This document shows positions 1 through 8,448 of a stretch of 64,000 nucleotides of DNA, one piece after another (the first letter of the stretch is position 1; every line of letters starts with the position of its first letter). The notes under the pieces were generated by a model. It saw only the letters and a list, made by a program, of their open reading frames with translations. It searched no databases and was not told where the DNA came from. This stretch comes from Acidilutibacter cellobiosedens (GTDB taxonomy: Bacteria > Bacillota > Clostridia > Tissierellales > Acidilutibacteraceae), in assembly GCF_004103715.1 (NCBI RefSeq), contig NZ_CP035282.1, positions 3,372,501 to 3,436,500 of the forward strand. The letters run 5' to 3'. Both the position numbers and the translations under genes were made by a program.

Positions 1-1
1 A

Positions 2-502
2 GATAAAATAGATGATATTAAAGCATGGCTATTTTCAGCGGGAGAGAGTGACTTAATATTTAGCTCCCAAGATGATAAAAAGTATAGAGCACAAGTGGTT
101 AATAGTATTGATTTTTCTCAGGTAGTTAAGATTTTCTCGGAATTTATAATAATATTTAATTGTAGGCCCTTTAAATATGCAACTTATAATAATATATTTA
201 CAATTGTAGAGTCAGGCTCATCCATAATAAATGTAGGAAGTATAAAAAGTGAGCCTATAATATCGGTATATGGTGAAGGGAATATTGAATTAACAGTAAA
301 TGAAACTAAGGTTAATTTAATTAATATAAAAGATAAGATTATACTTAATTCAGTAATTCAAGACTCTTATAATGATTTAGGAGAGAATTTAAATAATGAA
401 GTAAAAGGTGAATTTATATATCTAAATCCTGGCTCTAATAGGGTTGAATGGACTGGTAACGTAAGTAAAATTGAAATCCTCCCAAACTGGAGGTGGCTAT
501 AA
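2..502 (+). CDS. Phage distal tail (Dit-type) protein, 5' end missing
   Basis: The frame is open from base 2, so the gene starts outside the window; the GTG at 95 is internal. The readable part has the pattern of siphovirus distal tail proteins: a stretch reading IKAWLFSAGESDLIFSS, then a KYRAQVVNSIDF segment and an FNCRPFKYA turn, followed by a beta-rich C-terminal half. In this family the protein forms the ring joining the tail tube to the baseplate. Its stop codon overlaps the start of the next tail gene by one base (TAATG), as expected in a phage late operon. Function is by family resemblance and genome position. Confidence 0.75.
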   Translation, partial: DKIDDIKAWLFSAGESDLIFSSQDDKKYRAQVVNSIDFSQVVKIFSEFIIIFNCRPFKYATYNNIFTIVESGSSIINVGSIKSEPIISVYGEGNIELTVNETKVNLINIKDKIILNSVIQDSYNDLGENLNNEVKGEFIYLNPGSNRVEWTGNVSKIEILPNWRWL

Positions 503-2403
503 TGATTACTATTTATGATAAGAAAACAGGGAAAGGAAACTTTGAAAATAACGGACTTTGTGTTTTAGATGAATGCATAATGGCTGAAATTACTCATGAA
601 TTAAATGGAGAATACAGTTTGGAAATTGAGTATCCAGTAGTGTCTCATAAGGCTCAATACTTGGAGGAATTAAATATTATTAAAGCTGATGGCCAGCTTT
701 TTAGAATATATAAGGTTGAAAGAATTCAAGATAAGATAAGTAAAATTAAAGTGTGGGCAAGACATATTTTTTATGATCTTGCCTATTATTTTATAGAATC
801 TGTAAGGATATTAAATGCTAATACTAAGGAAGCTTTAGAAGGAACAATCCCCCCTGAACTTCAAGCTGTATATGACTTTACAGCACCTGAAGGTGGTATT
901 GCACCTTTTATTGCAAAGGAAATTAATGCAGCAGATGCAATGTATAGGCTAATTGAAGTTTATGGTGGCGAGATATACAGAGATAATTATAAGGCACATA
1001 TTAAAGATAAGGTAGGCACTGATAAAGGAATATTAATTAAATATGGTAAAAACATTAGAGGAATGAAGGTCATAGAAGATACCAGTGAAATGGCTACAAA
1101 AATATATCCAGTTGGTGCAAATGGGCTATTACTTTCTGAAAGATATATTGAAGTTTCAGGAGATAAGGCTGATATTTTACCTTTTCCTATAGTTAAGAAA
1201 GTTGAATTTAAAGAATGTAAGGATGTTGACACACTAAGAGTTAAAGCAAAGGAATATGCTGAAAAAGTATCTCTTCCTAAGATATTTATTACTATTGATT
1301 TTTTAGAATTAAGTAAGATAGAAGAATATAAGGATTTTAAGTGCCTTACAGAAGTAGATGTTGGAGATATTGTAAAGGTAAAAAACGAAAGGCTAGGATT
1401 TACTACAGAACTTAGAGTAATAAAAAAGAAAGTAGATTTAATAAATCCTATAAACACTAAAATAGAATTAGGAGACCCACTAAATACTATAATAGAAAAA
1501 ATAGATACATCTAGACTATTAGATGAAATTAATAGTGCCATAACTGGAACCTTAAGCAGCATGATAATTAAGAAAAATACTGAAGTTATAAATGTTACTA
1601 CAACTAAATTTGCTGCCATGGTGTTTGGAATTACTGCAAAAGCAGATACAAATTTAAACTGTAATATTACTATGACAGGCAAGGCAAGTGAGGATTGCTC
1701 CATAAAGATATTATTTTCTCTTGATGGAGTATATTATGATTTTAAGCCTATTCAAAAATTAGCTAAGGGTGACAATGTTATAGGACTTCCCCTTCCTATG
1801 CCACAGGTTACTGCAGGAGATCATACCTTTATGGTGGAGTTAGAAGTAACTAATGGAAGTTTTGTTATTGAAAAGGGAAATCTTCAAGTAACTGTTGAAG
1901 GTAGAGACTTAGAAGGTGGACTTAGTGCTAGTATTCCTAGAGCAGAAGTAATTTATAGTTTCTTATATAATTTGTTTTATATAAAGTTTTCTAAATATAA
2001 GTATAATGAAAACTATTTATTTAAAAGTTTAGAGCCAGATAAAAAAGATTTTATAATAAGCTACACTGAAGATGATTTTAGTCAAATCTTTAATAGCTAT
2101 ACAAGAACTATGGACTTAAATATTGATATAGAAGTAGTAGGAATAATTGAAGGGTTTTCACCAGATAACAGTAGTAAATATTTGTATGATAATGAGTGGA
2201 TAGCATGGAGTGCTGATTTTGATAAAAACAAAGACGGAACTTATGATTATTATAATAAAGTCAGCATATCAGAGCCTAAACTAATAGAAGAAGGAGCATT
2301 TGACTCAAGATTAGAAAAAGGAGTTTTATATACGGCTACATTACCTAATAGAAACTTATACAATAACTTACTATCTATCAGCTGGGAATTGGAGGAGATA
2401 TGA
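502..2403 (+). CDS. Phage tail-associated (Tal-type) minor structural protein
   Basis: The ATG at 502 is preferred over the in-frame GTG at 493 because GGAGGT at 489-494 sits 7 bases upstream; the GTG lies inside that RBS. The roughly 630-residue product has the N-terminal layout of prophage tail endopeptidase/minor structural proteins: an early ITIYDKKTGKG strand, LNGEYSLEIEYP, a VWARHIFYDL segment, and a domain ending VGDIVKVKNERLGF near residue 290. Residues after about 330 form a beta-rich, low-similarity C-terminal region. Position directly after the distal tail gene supports a baseplate hub or tail-tip role. No endopeptidase active site could be picked out by eye. Confidence 0.75.
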   Translation: MITIYDKKTGKGNFENNGLCVLDECIMAEITHELNGEYSLEIEYPVVSHKAQYLEELNIIKADGQLFRIYKVERIQDKISKIKVWARHIFYDLAYYFIESVRILNANTKEALEGTIPPELQAVYDFTAPEGGIAPFIAKEINAADAMYRLIEVYGGEIYRDNYKAHIKDKVGTDKGILIKYGKNIRGMKVIEDTSEMATKIYPVGANGLLLSERYIEVSGDKADILPFPIVKKVEFKECKDVDTLRVKAKEYAEKVSLPKIFITIDFLELSKIEEYKDFKCLTEVDVGDIVKVKNERLGFTTELRVIKKKVDLINPINTKIELGDPLNTIIEKIDTSRLLDEINSAITGTLSSMIIKKNTEVINVTTTKFAAMVFGITAKADTNLNCNITMTGKASEDCSIKILFSLDGVYYDFKPIQKLAKGDNVIGLPLPMPQVTAGDHTFMVELEVTNGSFVIEKGNLQVTVEGRDLEGGLSASIPRAEVIYSFLYNLFYIKFSKYKYNENYLFKSLEPDKKDFIISYTEDDFSQIFNSYTRTMDLNIDIEVVGIIEGFSPDNSSKYLYDNEWIAWSADFDKNKDGTYDYYNKVSISEPKLIEEGAFDSRLEKGVLYTATLPNRNLYNNLLSISWELEEI

Positions 2404-2404
2404 T

Positions 2405-3574
2405 ATGGGAGTAAGACCTATAATGGCAAACCCAAAAGGAAGTTCTGGAATGACTCTTTATGGTACAAGAAATGATGATTCTACAGTAACTTTACCTGAC
2501 ATGGGATTTGACTTTATGTACAATGGAGATTTAATTAGAACAATTTATACAAGTGGTAACTCGTGGATAGGTATTGGTTCATCTTCAGAGCATATTAAAA
2601 TTAATAGAAGGGATACAAGTTATAATAATTTATATTACTCATCAGAAGAGGAAAATGGATATAAATTATTTAGGGTAAGGTTTGAAGGAAATAGTACCTA
2701 TAATGGCTGGGGAAATAATAATTTAGTTTGGGAAGTTTCTTTTTATGAAACAGGTGTTATTCAAATAGTTATAGAAAAGACTCCGAATACTGGCACAGAT
2801 AGCTTTGTAAATCCTGGAATAGGAACTCAAAGTATAACATTAGAAACTGGCAAATCCTATGTCTTAATTTCTGATAGTAAAGATGGGAAGAACTATAAGG
2901 TAACAGAAGGCTTATATTTTCCCGATAAAGAAAGATTTTTAATAATTGATGATGAAGGAATAAAGAACTTTCAAGAAGTGGAAAGTATTCCTAAATGGGT
3001 TAAGGTTTCTGATATGCCAATAACTGAAGAAATATTATTAAATTATGGGAATGATATTTTACCTTCATCTTTGGAAGGTATAGTAGGAGATTCACCAAAG
3101 GTTTATTATTATACAGATAACCCCGATGTAGTAGAAAGACAAGAAAAATTTAAATTTAGAATAAAAATAATAGCAACAAGTCTTCCTAAAGTCATAGAAC
3201 AAAAGGAAGATTTTTTTATTCCTAGTGAGAAGTTGATATCAAATATAATAGCAGAAGTATCTACAGATATAATAAATAATAGTGGAAATATAACTAAGAC
3301 CAATGGAATAGTAAGGATAGCTTTTAGTGTGGACAGTGGAGAGACTTATCTTACCTTTAATATAAATGAAAATGATTATAGGGAAGTAGATATTAAGAAT
3401 TCTTTAGAATTTCTAGATAAGGGAATAAATCCAGAAAACCTAAACTTAATAAATTATGAAAGATTAAATGAACTGATAGAACTAAATAGAAAGATTAGAT
3501 TTGCCTATATATTAGAAAAACCTACTCTTTCAGATGTATGTAAGATTAAGAAACTTAAAATTTTCTATAGTTGA
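2405..3574 (+). CDS. Phage tail/baseplate protein of unknown function
   Basis: Starts one base after the preceding stop, with GGAGGAG about 8 bases upstream of the ATG. The first 170 residues are rich in Gly, Ser, Asn and aromatic residues (for example GMTLYGTRNDDSTVTLPDMG and YNGWGNNNLVWEVSFYETG) and look like a beta-sandwich, as in surface-exposed tail proteins. The second half is different, Lys/Ile-rich, and may pack on the baseplate. I do not recognise a named family. Its place between the tail-tip and putative fibre genes makes a receptor-binding or baseplate accessory role likely, but this is inferred from context only. Confidence 0.6.
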   Translation: MGVRPIMANPKGSSGMTLYGTRNDDSTVTLPDMGFDFMYNGDLIRTIYTSGNSWIGIGSSSEHIKINRRDTSYNNLYYSSEEENGYKLFRVRFEGNSTYNGWGNNNLVWEVSFYETGVIQIVIEKTPNTGTDSFVNPGIGTQSITLETGKSYVLISDSKDGKNYKVTEGLYFPDKERFLIIDDEGIKNFQEVESIPKWVKVSDMPITEEILLNYGNDILPSSLEGIVGDSPKVYYYTDNPDVVERQEKFKFRIKIIATSLPKVIEQKEDFFIPSEKLISNIIAEVSTDIINNSGNITKTNGIVRIAFSVDSGETYLTFNINENDYREVDIKNSLEFLDKGINPENLNLINYERLNELIELNRKIRFAYILEKPTLSDVCKIKKLKIFYS

Positions 3575-3583
3575 GGTGTTTAT

Positions 3584-5257
3584 ATGGTAGATGAAAATTT
3601 AAGGGAATGTATTTCATATAATAAAGATTTCATAAATGGGAGTATTATTACTAGTAAAAAATATAAAGAAAATCAAGGTATTAAAGGAAAGGTGCTTCTA
3701 GAACTCTTTGATGCAAAAACTAACAAAAAATTAAAAGAAGCATATACTGAAAATTTAATTCCAGACCTATACTTCAAAGATACATTCTTAGAACTTTTTG
3801 TACAAGGAATTATGGGTGCTGGGAATACAAGAAGATGTGAAAATTATACATGGTTTAATTATCTTTACTTAACCGACAGCGACAAACCTGAGAATATAAA
3901 TGAACAAAGGGTTATGGGAAATGTTATCGGTTTTGCAGGGAGAAACGAACCCTATTCAGGCAATGATCCAATAAGAGGAACTGTCAATAGGTCTGAGACT
4001 AAATTTGAGGTAACAGATAATAAAATAAAGATTAACTTTGTATTTGACTTTCCAACTCATGCTGCAAATGGAAGAATAGAAAGTATTTATTGGGCAGATA
4101 GTGACCCTGAAAATAAGGATTATTTTTATAGAGGTGCTGCATTGTATGGGAGAGAATATGAGGATAATAGTTATTATATTAATAGTGAAATCAATCCAAG
4201 AAGATATTATGCAATTAATAGGTTGTTTTCCTATGCAAAAACTATAAAATTCATAAGTCCTACAAAAGGATGGCTTTTAGCAGATGGGAAGAATACAAGT
4301 ATAACTCAATCAAGTTATTTACAATTTCCAGAGAGCCTTAAAGGACATTGGCTAATGATACCTTTCGATATTAATACTAATGACATAATTATATGGGATC
4401 AAGTAACAAGATTATTAAACTATGAGGGAAATGCTCTTGTATCAGATAGTAGTCATGCTATTAAGAAATATGATGGGCTATATCAAGCTTGCCCATATAT
4501 ACAACCAGATGGTGAAATGGTTTTTATAGGATTTTATAATTATTCGTATTCAGGAGATAATTATTTAAGAATTTATAAATGGAGTAAAGTAGGAGTACAA
4601 CTAAGTTTTGTAGACATAAACATGAGCCAAGATTTTAAGGATAAAGATTATAATGTATCATTTAATTATAAGCAAATAAATACTGATGGAGTATTTCTTG
4701 ATGGCTGTATTGATATTATAGGCTATACTACAAGAATGGATGACCAATTTAATGAAAAAGTATATACTAGTAGATGGCTAAGGGTTGATGCTTTAGGTAA
4801 TAAAGTTCAAGATATGAATATTAAACCTAAAATAGGGAACTCAACTTGGTTTGAAACAAGGGGGCTTGATAGTGGAAATATTGAAAGAAGATGTTATGTT
4901 TACGATTTTTATAGAAGTGCAAATCGAATATATTTATACTATACAAACACTCAAGGGGGAACTAGCTTTTATCAAGTAATAAATAAGCAAGGGAATTTAT
5001 TAGAACCGTATAAGAAGAATTTTTCTATAAATAGTAGTTATTATGGTTATTATAACATACTTGGTACAGACAGATGGATAAGTAGGTATTATGGGTCAAG
5101 TAGTAATAGTTTATTGATACAAGCACTTCTTACTAGTAAGCCTATAGGAGCACATACAAAACTTGCACAGCCAGTTGAGAAAACAGAAGCAAATACAATG
5201 AAAATACAATATATGTTTGAAATAGACTTAGTTAATTATGGAGAAGATTATTATTAA
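3584..5257 (+). CDS. Putative phage tail fibre/receptor-binding protein
   Basis: ATG at 3584 has GAGGTG upstream and follows the previous gene by 9 bases. The 557-residue product has an N-terminal region of about 170 residues ending near NGRIESIYWADSDPENKD, then a long region of repeated short beta strands rich in Tyr, Asn and Gly. Each strand ends in patterns such as KGWLLADGKNTS or DGEMVFIGFYNYS, which suggests a propeller or beta-solenoid. It is the last structural gene before the lysis cassette, the usual place of host-recognition fibres in siphoviruses. No enzymatic motif was recognised; the role is inferred from position and composition. Confidence 0.6.
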   Translation: MVDENLRECISYNKDFINGSIITSKKYKENQGIKGKVLLELFDAKTNKKLKEAYTENLIPDLYFKDTFLELFVQGIMGAGNTRRCENYTWFNYLYLTDSDKPENINEQRVMGNVIGFAGRNEPYSGNDPIRGTVNRSETKFEVTDNKIKINFVFDFPTHAANGRIESIYWADSDPENKDYFYRGAALYGREYEDNSYYINSEINPRRYYAINRLFSYAKTIKFISPTKGWLLADGKNTSITQSSYLQFPESLKGHWLMIPFDINTNDIIIWDQVTRLLNYEGNALVSDSSHAIKKYDGLYQACPYIQPDGEMVFIGFYNYSYSGDNYLRIYKWSKVGVQLSFVDINMSQDFKDKDYNVSFNYKQINTDGVFLDGCIDIIGYTTRMDDQFNEKVYTSRWLRVDALGNKVQDMNIKPKIGNSTWFETRGLDSGNIERRCYVYDFYRSANRIYLYYTNTQGGTSFYQVINKQGNLLEPYKKNFSINSSYYGYYNILGTDRWISRYYGSSSNSLLIQALLTSKPIGAHTKLAQPVEKTEANTMKIQYMFEIDLVNYGEDYY

Positions 5258-5272
5258 ATGGGAGGGATTTGA

Positions 5273-5674
5273 TTGAAAGATATATTAAACTTAATAAAGG
5301 GAATTTTCACAGCTATCGGAGGATACTTAGGCTATGTACTAGGTGGACACGATAGCTTTTTATATGCCCTTATAGCCTTTGTGGTTATTGACTATTTAAC
5401 AGGTGTAATGCTTGCAATAATTAAAAAGGAAGTTTCGAGTGAAATTGGTTTCAAGGGAATATTTAAAAAAGTAATGATATTTTTAATGGTAGCCATAGGA
5501 CATACCGTAGATGCATATTTAATAAAAAACGGTGGAGCAATAAGAACAGCGGTAATATTTTTCTATATATCAAATGAAGGAATAAGTATCTTAGAAAACT
5601 CTGCTAATATTGGACTGCCTATTCCTGAAAAGTTAAAGGATGTGTTGATTCAATTAAAAGATGGTGATGAATAA
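5273..5674 (+). CDS. Phage holin (toxin-secretion/phage-lysis holin family)
   Basis: TTG start at 5273 with GGGAGGG at 5260-5266. The 133-residue protein has three or four hydrophobic segments (about residues 10-25, 30-50, 65-85 and 90-110) and the family signature of a DYLTGVMLAIIKKE stretch followed by SSEIGFKGIFKKVMIFLMV. Holins of this family form the membrane lesion that releases or activates the endolysin at the end of the lytic cycle. The gene overlaps the amidase gene by three bases, giving a classical holin-endolysin pair. Identification by motif and context is strong. Confidence 0.88.
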   Translation: MKDILNLIKGIFTAIGGYLGYVLGGHDSFLYALIAFVVIDYLTGVMLAIIKKEVSSEIGFKGIFKKVMIFLMVAIGHTVDAYLIKNGGAIRTAVIFFYISNEGISILENSANIGLPIPEKLKDVLIQLKDGDE

Positions 5675-6381
5675 TGAATTTACAGAAATTGATACTTGTA
5701 AATAATGAATGCTATAAAACTGGAAAGACCATAGTTCCTAAAGGGATTATGGTTCACTCTACTGGTGCTAATAACCCTAACCTTAAAAGATATGTAGGTC
5801 CAGATGATGGACTCCTTGGAAAGAATCAATATAACAACCATTGGAATCAGCCCTGTCCAGATGGTAGGCGGACTTGTGTCCATGCTTTTATAGGAAAACT
5901 TGCTGATGGGTCTATTGCTACCTACCAAACTCTACCTTGGAATCATAGGGGTTGGCACGCTGGTGGAAAAGCAAATGATACCCATATAGGCTTTGAAATC
6001 TGTGAAGATAATCTTAGGGATACCCCCTATTTCAATAAAGTTTATAATGAGGCTGTAGAGCTTTGTATTCACCTTTGTAAAACTTATAATCTTACTGAAA
6101 AAAATATTATTGGCCATTATGAGGGCTATAAACTAGGAATAGCTAGTAATCATGGCGATCCTAGAAACTGGTTTCTAAGGCATCAGAAAAGCATGGATAC
6201 CTTTAGAGCAGATGTAAAAAAGGCTCTCACCTCTCCCCCACTCTCCCCTACCCCACCTCAAACCACTAATAAATTATATAGAGTTCAAGTAGGTGCCTAT
6301 TCTGTAAAAGCTAATGCAGATGCAATGCTCAAAAAAGTTAAGGCAGCTGGTTTTACTGATGCCTTTATAAAATACGATTAA
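5674..6381 (+). CDS. N-acetylmuramoyl-L-alanine amidase endolysin with SPOR-like tail
   Basis: Residues about 15-170 form an Amidase_2-type zinc amidase: GIMVHSTGANN carries the first zinc-binding His (His28), the middle has HIGFEICEDN, and IIGHYEG with SNHGDPRNWF supplies later ligand and catalytic positions. The enzyme would cut the bond between muramic acid and L-Ala in peptidoglycan. A Pro/Ser/Thr linker leads to about 35 residues reading YRVQVGAYSVKANADAMLKK, which is the first half of a SPOR peptidoglycan-binding repeat; a full SPOR domain is about 70 residues, so this wall-binding module is short. The ATG overlaps the holin stop (TAATG). Confidence 0.9.
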   Translation: MNLQKLILVNNECYKTGKTIVPKGIMVHSTGANNPNLKRYVGPDDGLLGKNQYNNHWNQPCPDGRRTCVHAFIGKLADGSIATYQTLPWNHRGWHAGGKANDTHIGFEICEDNLRDTPYFNKVYNEAVELCIHLCKTYNLTEKNIIGHYEGYKLGIASNHGDPRNWFLRHQKSMDTFRADVKKALTSPPLSPTPPQTTNKLYRVQVGAYSVKANADAMLKKVKAAGFTDAFIKYD

Positions 6382-6403
6382 TTAAAATTTACTACGGATT
6401 TCT

Positions 6404-6442
6404 CCCCTCACTGTCCTTTAGATAGTGAGGGGTTTTTCTTTT
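6404..6442 (+). terminator. Rho-independent terminator of the phage late operon
   Basis: Perfect 9-bp stem CCCCTCACT (6404-6412) and AGTGAGGGG (6424-6432) with an 11-base loop, followed by TTTTTCTTTT. It separates the lysis cassette from the recombinase module. Confidence 0.9.
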
Positions 6443-6464
6443 GCCTCTTAGGGGGAGGTAAACC

Positions 6465-6878
6465 ATGAATGAATTACAAAAGCAACAAATTATAGAACTT
6501 AGAAACCAAGGTATTAGTTATTCAAAAATTGCCGATGCTCTAGGTATTTCAATAAATACTATTAAATCTTTCTGTAGAAGAAATAATTTAAGTGGTCATA
6601 TTGGCAAAGAAAGTAAACAAATTAATAAAACATTTTGCAAAGAATGTGGAAAAGAACTAAAACAAACTCCAGGTAAAAAACCATTAAAGTTTTGTAGTGA
6701 CAAATGTCGTGTTAAATGGTGGAATGCTCATCCAGAGCTTGTAAATAGAAAAGCCATTTATTCCTTTATATGTACCCACTGCGGCGAGCCTTTTACTGCA
6801 TACGGTAATTCCAAAAGAAAATACTGCTCCCACTCCTGCTATATCAACCATAGATTTGGAGGTGATATTCATGAGTGA
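6465..6878 (+). CDS. Sigma-like HTH protein with two zinc-ribbon motifs
   Basis: ATG with GGGGGAGG upstream. Residues 1-40 form a helix-turn-helix of sigma-70 region 4/resolvase type (QIIELRNQGISYSKIADALG, then INTIKSFCRRN). Two Cys clusters follow: FCKECGKEL with KFCSDKCRVKWW, and FICTHCGEPF with KYCSHSCYINH, each able to bind one zinc. Such proteins often precede SHOCT-like and paired serine recombinase genes at the ends of clostridial prophages, which is the arrangement here. A DNA-binding role controlling or assisting recombination is inferred. The end overlaps the next gene by 8 bases. Confidence 0.7.
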   Translation: MNELQKQQIIELRNQGISYSKIADALGISINTIKSFCRRNNLSGHIGKESKQINKTFCKECGKELKQTPGKKPLKFCSDKCRVKWWNAHPELVNRKAIYSFICTHCGEPFTAYGNSKRKYCSHSCYINHRFGGDIHE

Positions 6879-7041
6879 AGAAATGTTTAATACCGAAAAA
6901 GACTATGGAATCACTATGGCTATCGCCAAGTCTATGCTAGAAAAAGGTCTAATTACAATTAGTGAATATGACCAATTTAATGAAGAAATGATGCAAAAAT
7001 ACAAGCCTAAATTAGCTTCTTTATTTGCTATACTTCCTTGA
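6871..7041 (+). CDS. Small SHOCT-like protein
   Basis: The ATG at 6871 is chosen over the upstream TTG at 6856 because GGAGGTG (6858-6864) precedes it at the right distance. The 56-residue product has the helical pattern AKSMLEKGLITISEYDQFNEEMMQKYKP, which matches the short SHOCT-type helical hairpin (short C-terminal oligomerisation motif). It overlaps the zinc-ribbon HTH gene and lies 48 bases before the first recombinase, so it is probably co-transcribed with both. A partner or oligomerisation role in the recombination module is an inference. Confidence 0.65.
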   Translation: MSEEMFNTEKDYGITMAIAKSMLEKGLITISEYDQFNEEMMQKYKPKLASLFAILP

Positions 7042-7089
7042 CTTTATGGGCTTTATAAGTGATGTATAGTAAGGAAAGGAAGTGATTAA

Positions 7090-8448
7090 ATGAAGACTAT
7101 TAGGAAGATAGAGGCCACTCTACCTAATCTTCCAAAAAGAAAAAAGGTAGCTGCTTATGCTAGAGTTTCAGAAGAAAAAGGTCGTACCTTCCACTCTATG
7201 TCTGCACAGATAAGCCACTATAGTTCCTACATCCAAAAAAATAAAGAATGGATATATGCAGGAGTTTATGCAGATGAAGGTATTTCAGGAACAACAGACA
7301 ATCGAGCTGCATTTCAAAGAATGATTGAGGATTGTAAAAAAGGTAAAATCGACATTATCTTAACTAAATCAATTTCAAGATTTGCTCGTAACACCATAGA
7401 CTTATTGGAAACTGTAAGATATTTAAAAGATCTTGGAATTGAAGTTCGATTTGAAAGCGAGAATATTAGCTCCCTAAGCGATGATGGGGAACTTATGCTG
7501 ACCCTTCTAGCCTCTTTTGCTCAAGAGGAAAGTCGCTCAATTAGTGAAAATGTCAAATGGGGTATTCGTAAAGGATTTCAAAAAGGAATAGTAAATTCTT
7601 TCTGCATCTATGGATATAGGTGGGATGGTGAAAAGTTTAATATTGTTCCAGAGGAAGCTGAAGTAATAAAACTTATTTTTGATAATTTCCTTAATGGTCT
7701 CTCCGCTGAGCAAACAGAAAAGCAACTCAAAGAAATGGGCATTAAATCTTATACTGGTGGACACTTTTCAAATACTTCTATAAGGGCCATCCTAAGGCAG
7801 GAAAAATATACTGGGAACTCCCTCCTTCAAAAAACTTATGTTGAAAATCATATAACACAAAAGACAAAGTTAAACAAAGGTGAGCTTCCTACGTATTATG
7901 CTGAAGATACCCACCCTGTTATTATTGAAAAAGAAATCTTTGATAAAGTTCAAACTGAAATAGCAAGAAGGCGTGAGCTTGGAGTATTTGCTAATAAGGC
8001 TATAAAGACCACCTGTTTCACAAGTAAAATTCAGTGCGATAATTGTGGCAAAAATTATAGACGAAGTGGCAAAAGGCAAAGAAAAGACCCTAACGAAATC
8101 TATTATATTAGAATTTGCATAACTAAAAGTGAAAAGGGGATCTCCCACTGCCATGCTAAAGATGTACCAGAAAAAGTTCTTGAAAAATATTCTGCTATGG
8201 TTCTTGGACTTGAAGAATTTGATGAAGATATATTCCTAGAAGAAATAGAAAAAATCGTAGTTAAAGGTCAAGATGAATTAATATTTCATTTTTACGATGG
8301 ACAGATAGTTCATCAAAAATGGGAATCAACTGCCAGAACTGATGCATGGACCGAAGAAAGACGTGAAGCTTGGGCTGAATACCAAAAAGGCAATAACCAT
8401 GCTGCTGGGCATAAAGGTAGGTGGCATAAAAATGACAAGGACAGTTAG
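7090..8448 (+). CDS. Large serine recombinase, first of a tandem pair
   Basis: Residues about 18-155 form the resolvase/invertase catalytic domain: AAYARVSEEKG with nucleophile Ser27, DEGISGTT, the SRFARNTIDLLE arginine helix and AQEESRSISENVK. A Recombinase domain follows (about 165-280), then a zinc ribbon beginning CDNCGKNYRRSGKRQRK. At 452 residues it is short for the family and lacks the long coiled-coil arm that controls directionality in typical large serine integrases. Its last 17 bases overlap the start of the second recombinase. It would catalyse prophage integration or excision, alone or with its neighbour. Confidence 0.85.
   Translation: MKTIRKIEATLPNLPKRKKVAAYARVSEEKGRTFHSMSAQISHYSSYIQKNKEWIYAGVYADEGISGTTDNRAAFQRMIEDCKKGKIDIILTKSISRFARNTIDLLETVRYLKDLGIEVRFESENISSLSDDGELMLTLLASFAQEESRSISENVKWGIRKGFQKGIVNSFCIYGYRWDGEKFNIVPEEAEVIKLIFDNFLNGLSAEQTEKQLKEMGIKSYTGGHFSNTSIRAILRQEKYTGNSLLQKTYVENHITQKTKLNKGELPTYYAEDTHPVIIEKEIFDKVQTEIARRRELGVFANKAIKTTCFTSKIQCDNCGKNYRRSGKRQRKDPNEIYYIRICITKSEKGISHCHAKDVPEKVLEKYSAMVLGLEEFDEDIFLEEIEKIVVKGQDELIFHFYDGQIVHQKWESTARTDAWTEERREAWAEYQKGNNHAAGHKGRWHKNDKDS

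Noticed and set aside
987-1703. Long minus-strand ORF of 238 codons inside the Tal gene
   Set aside because: No RBS, lies entirely within a convincing tail gene, hydrophobic composition expected from the antisense of AT-rich coding DNA.
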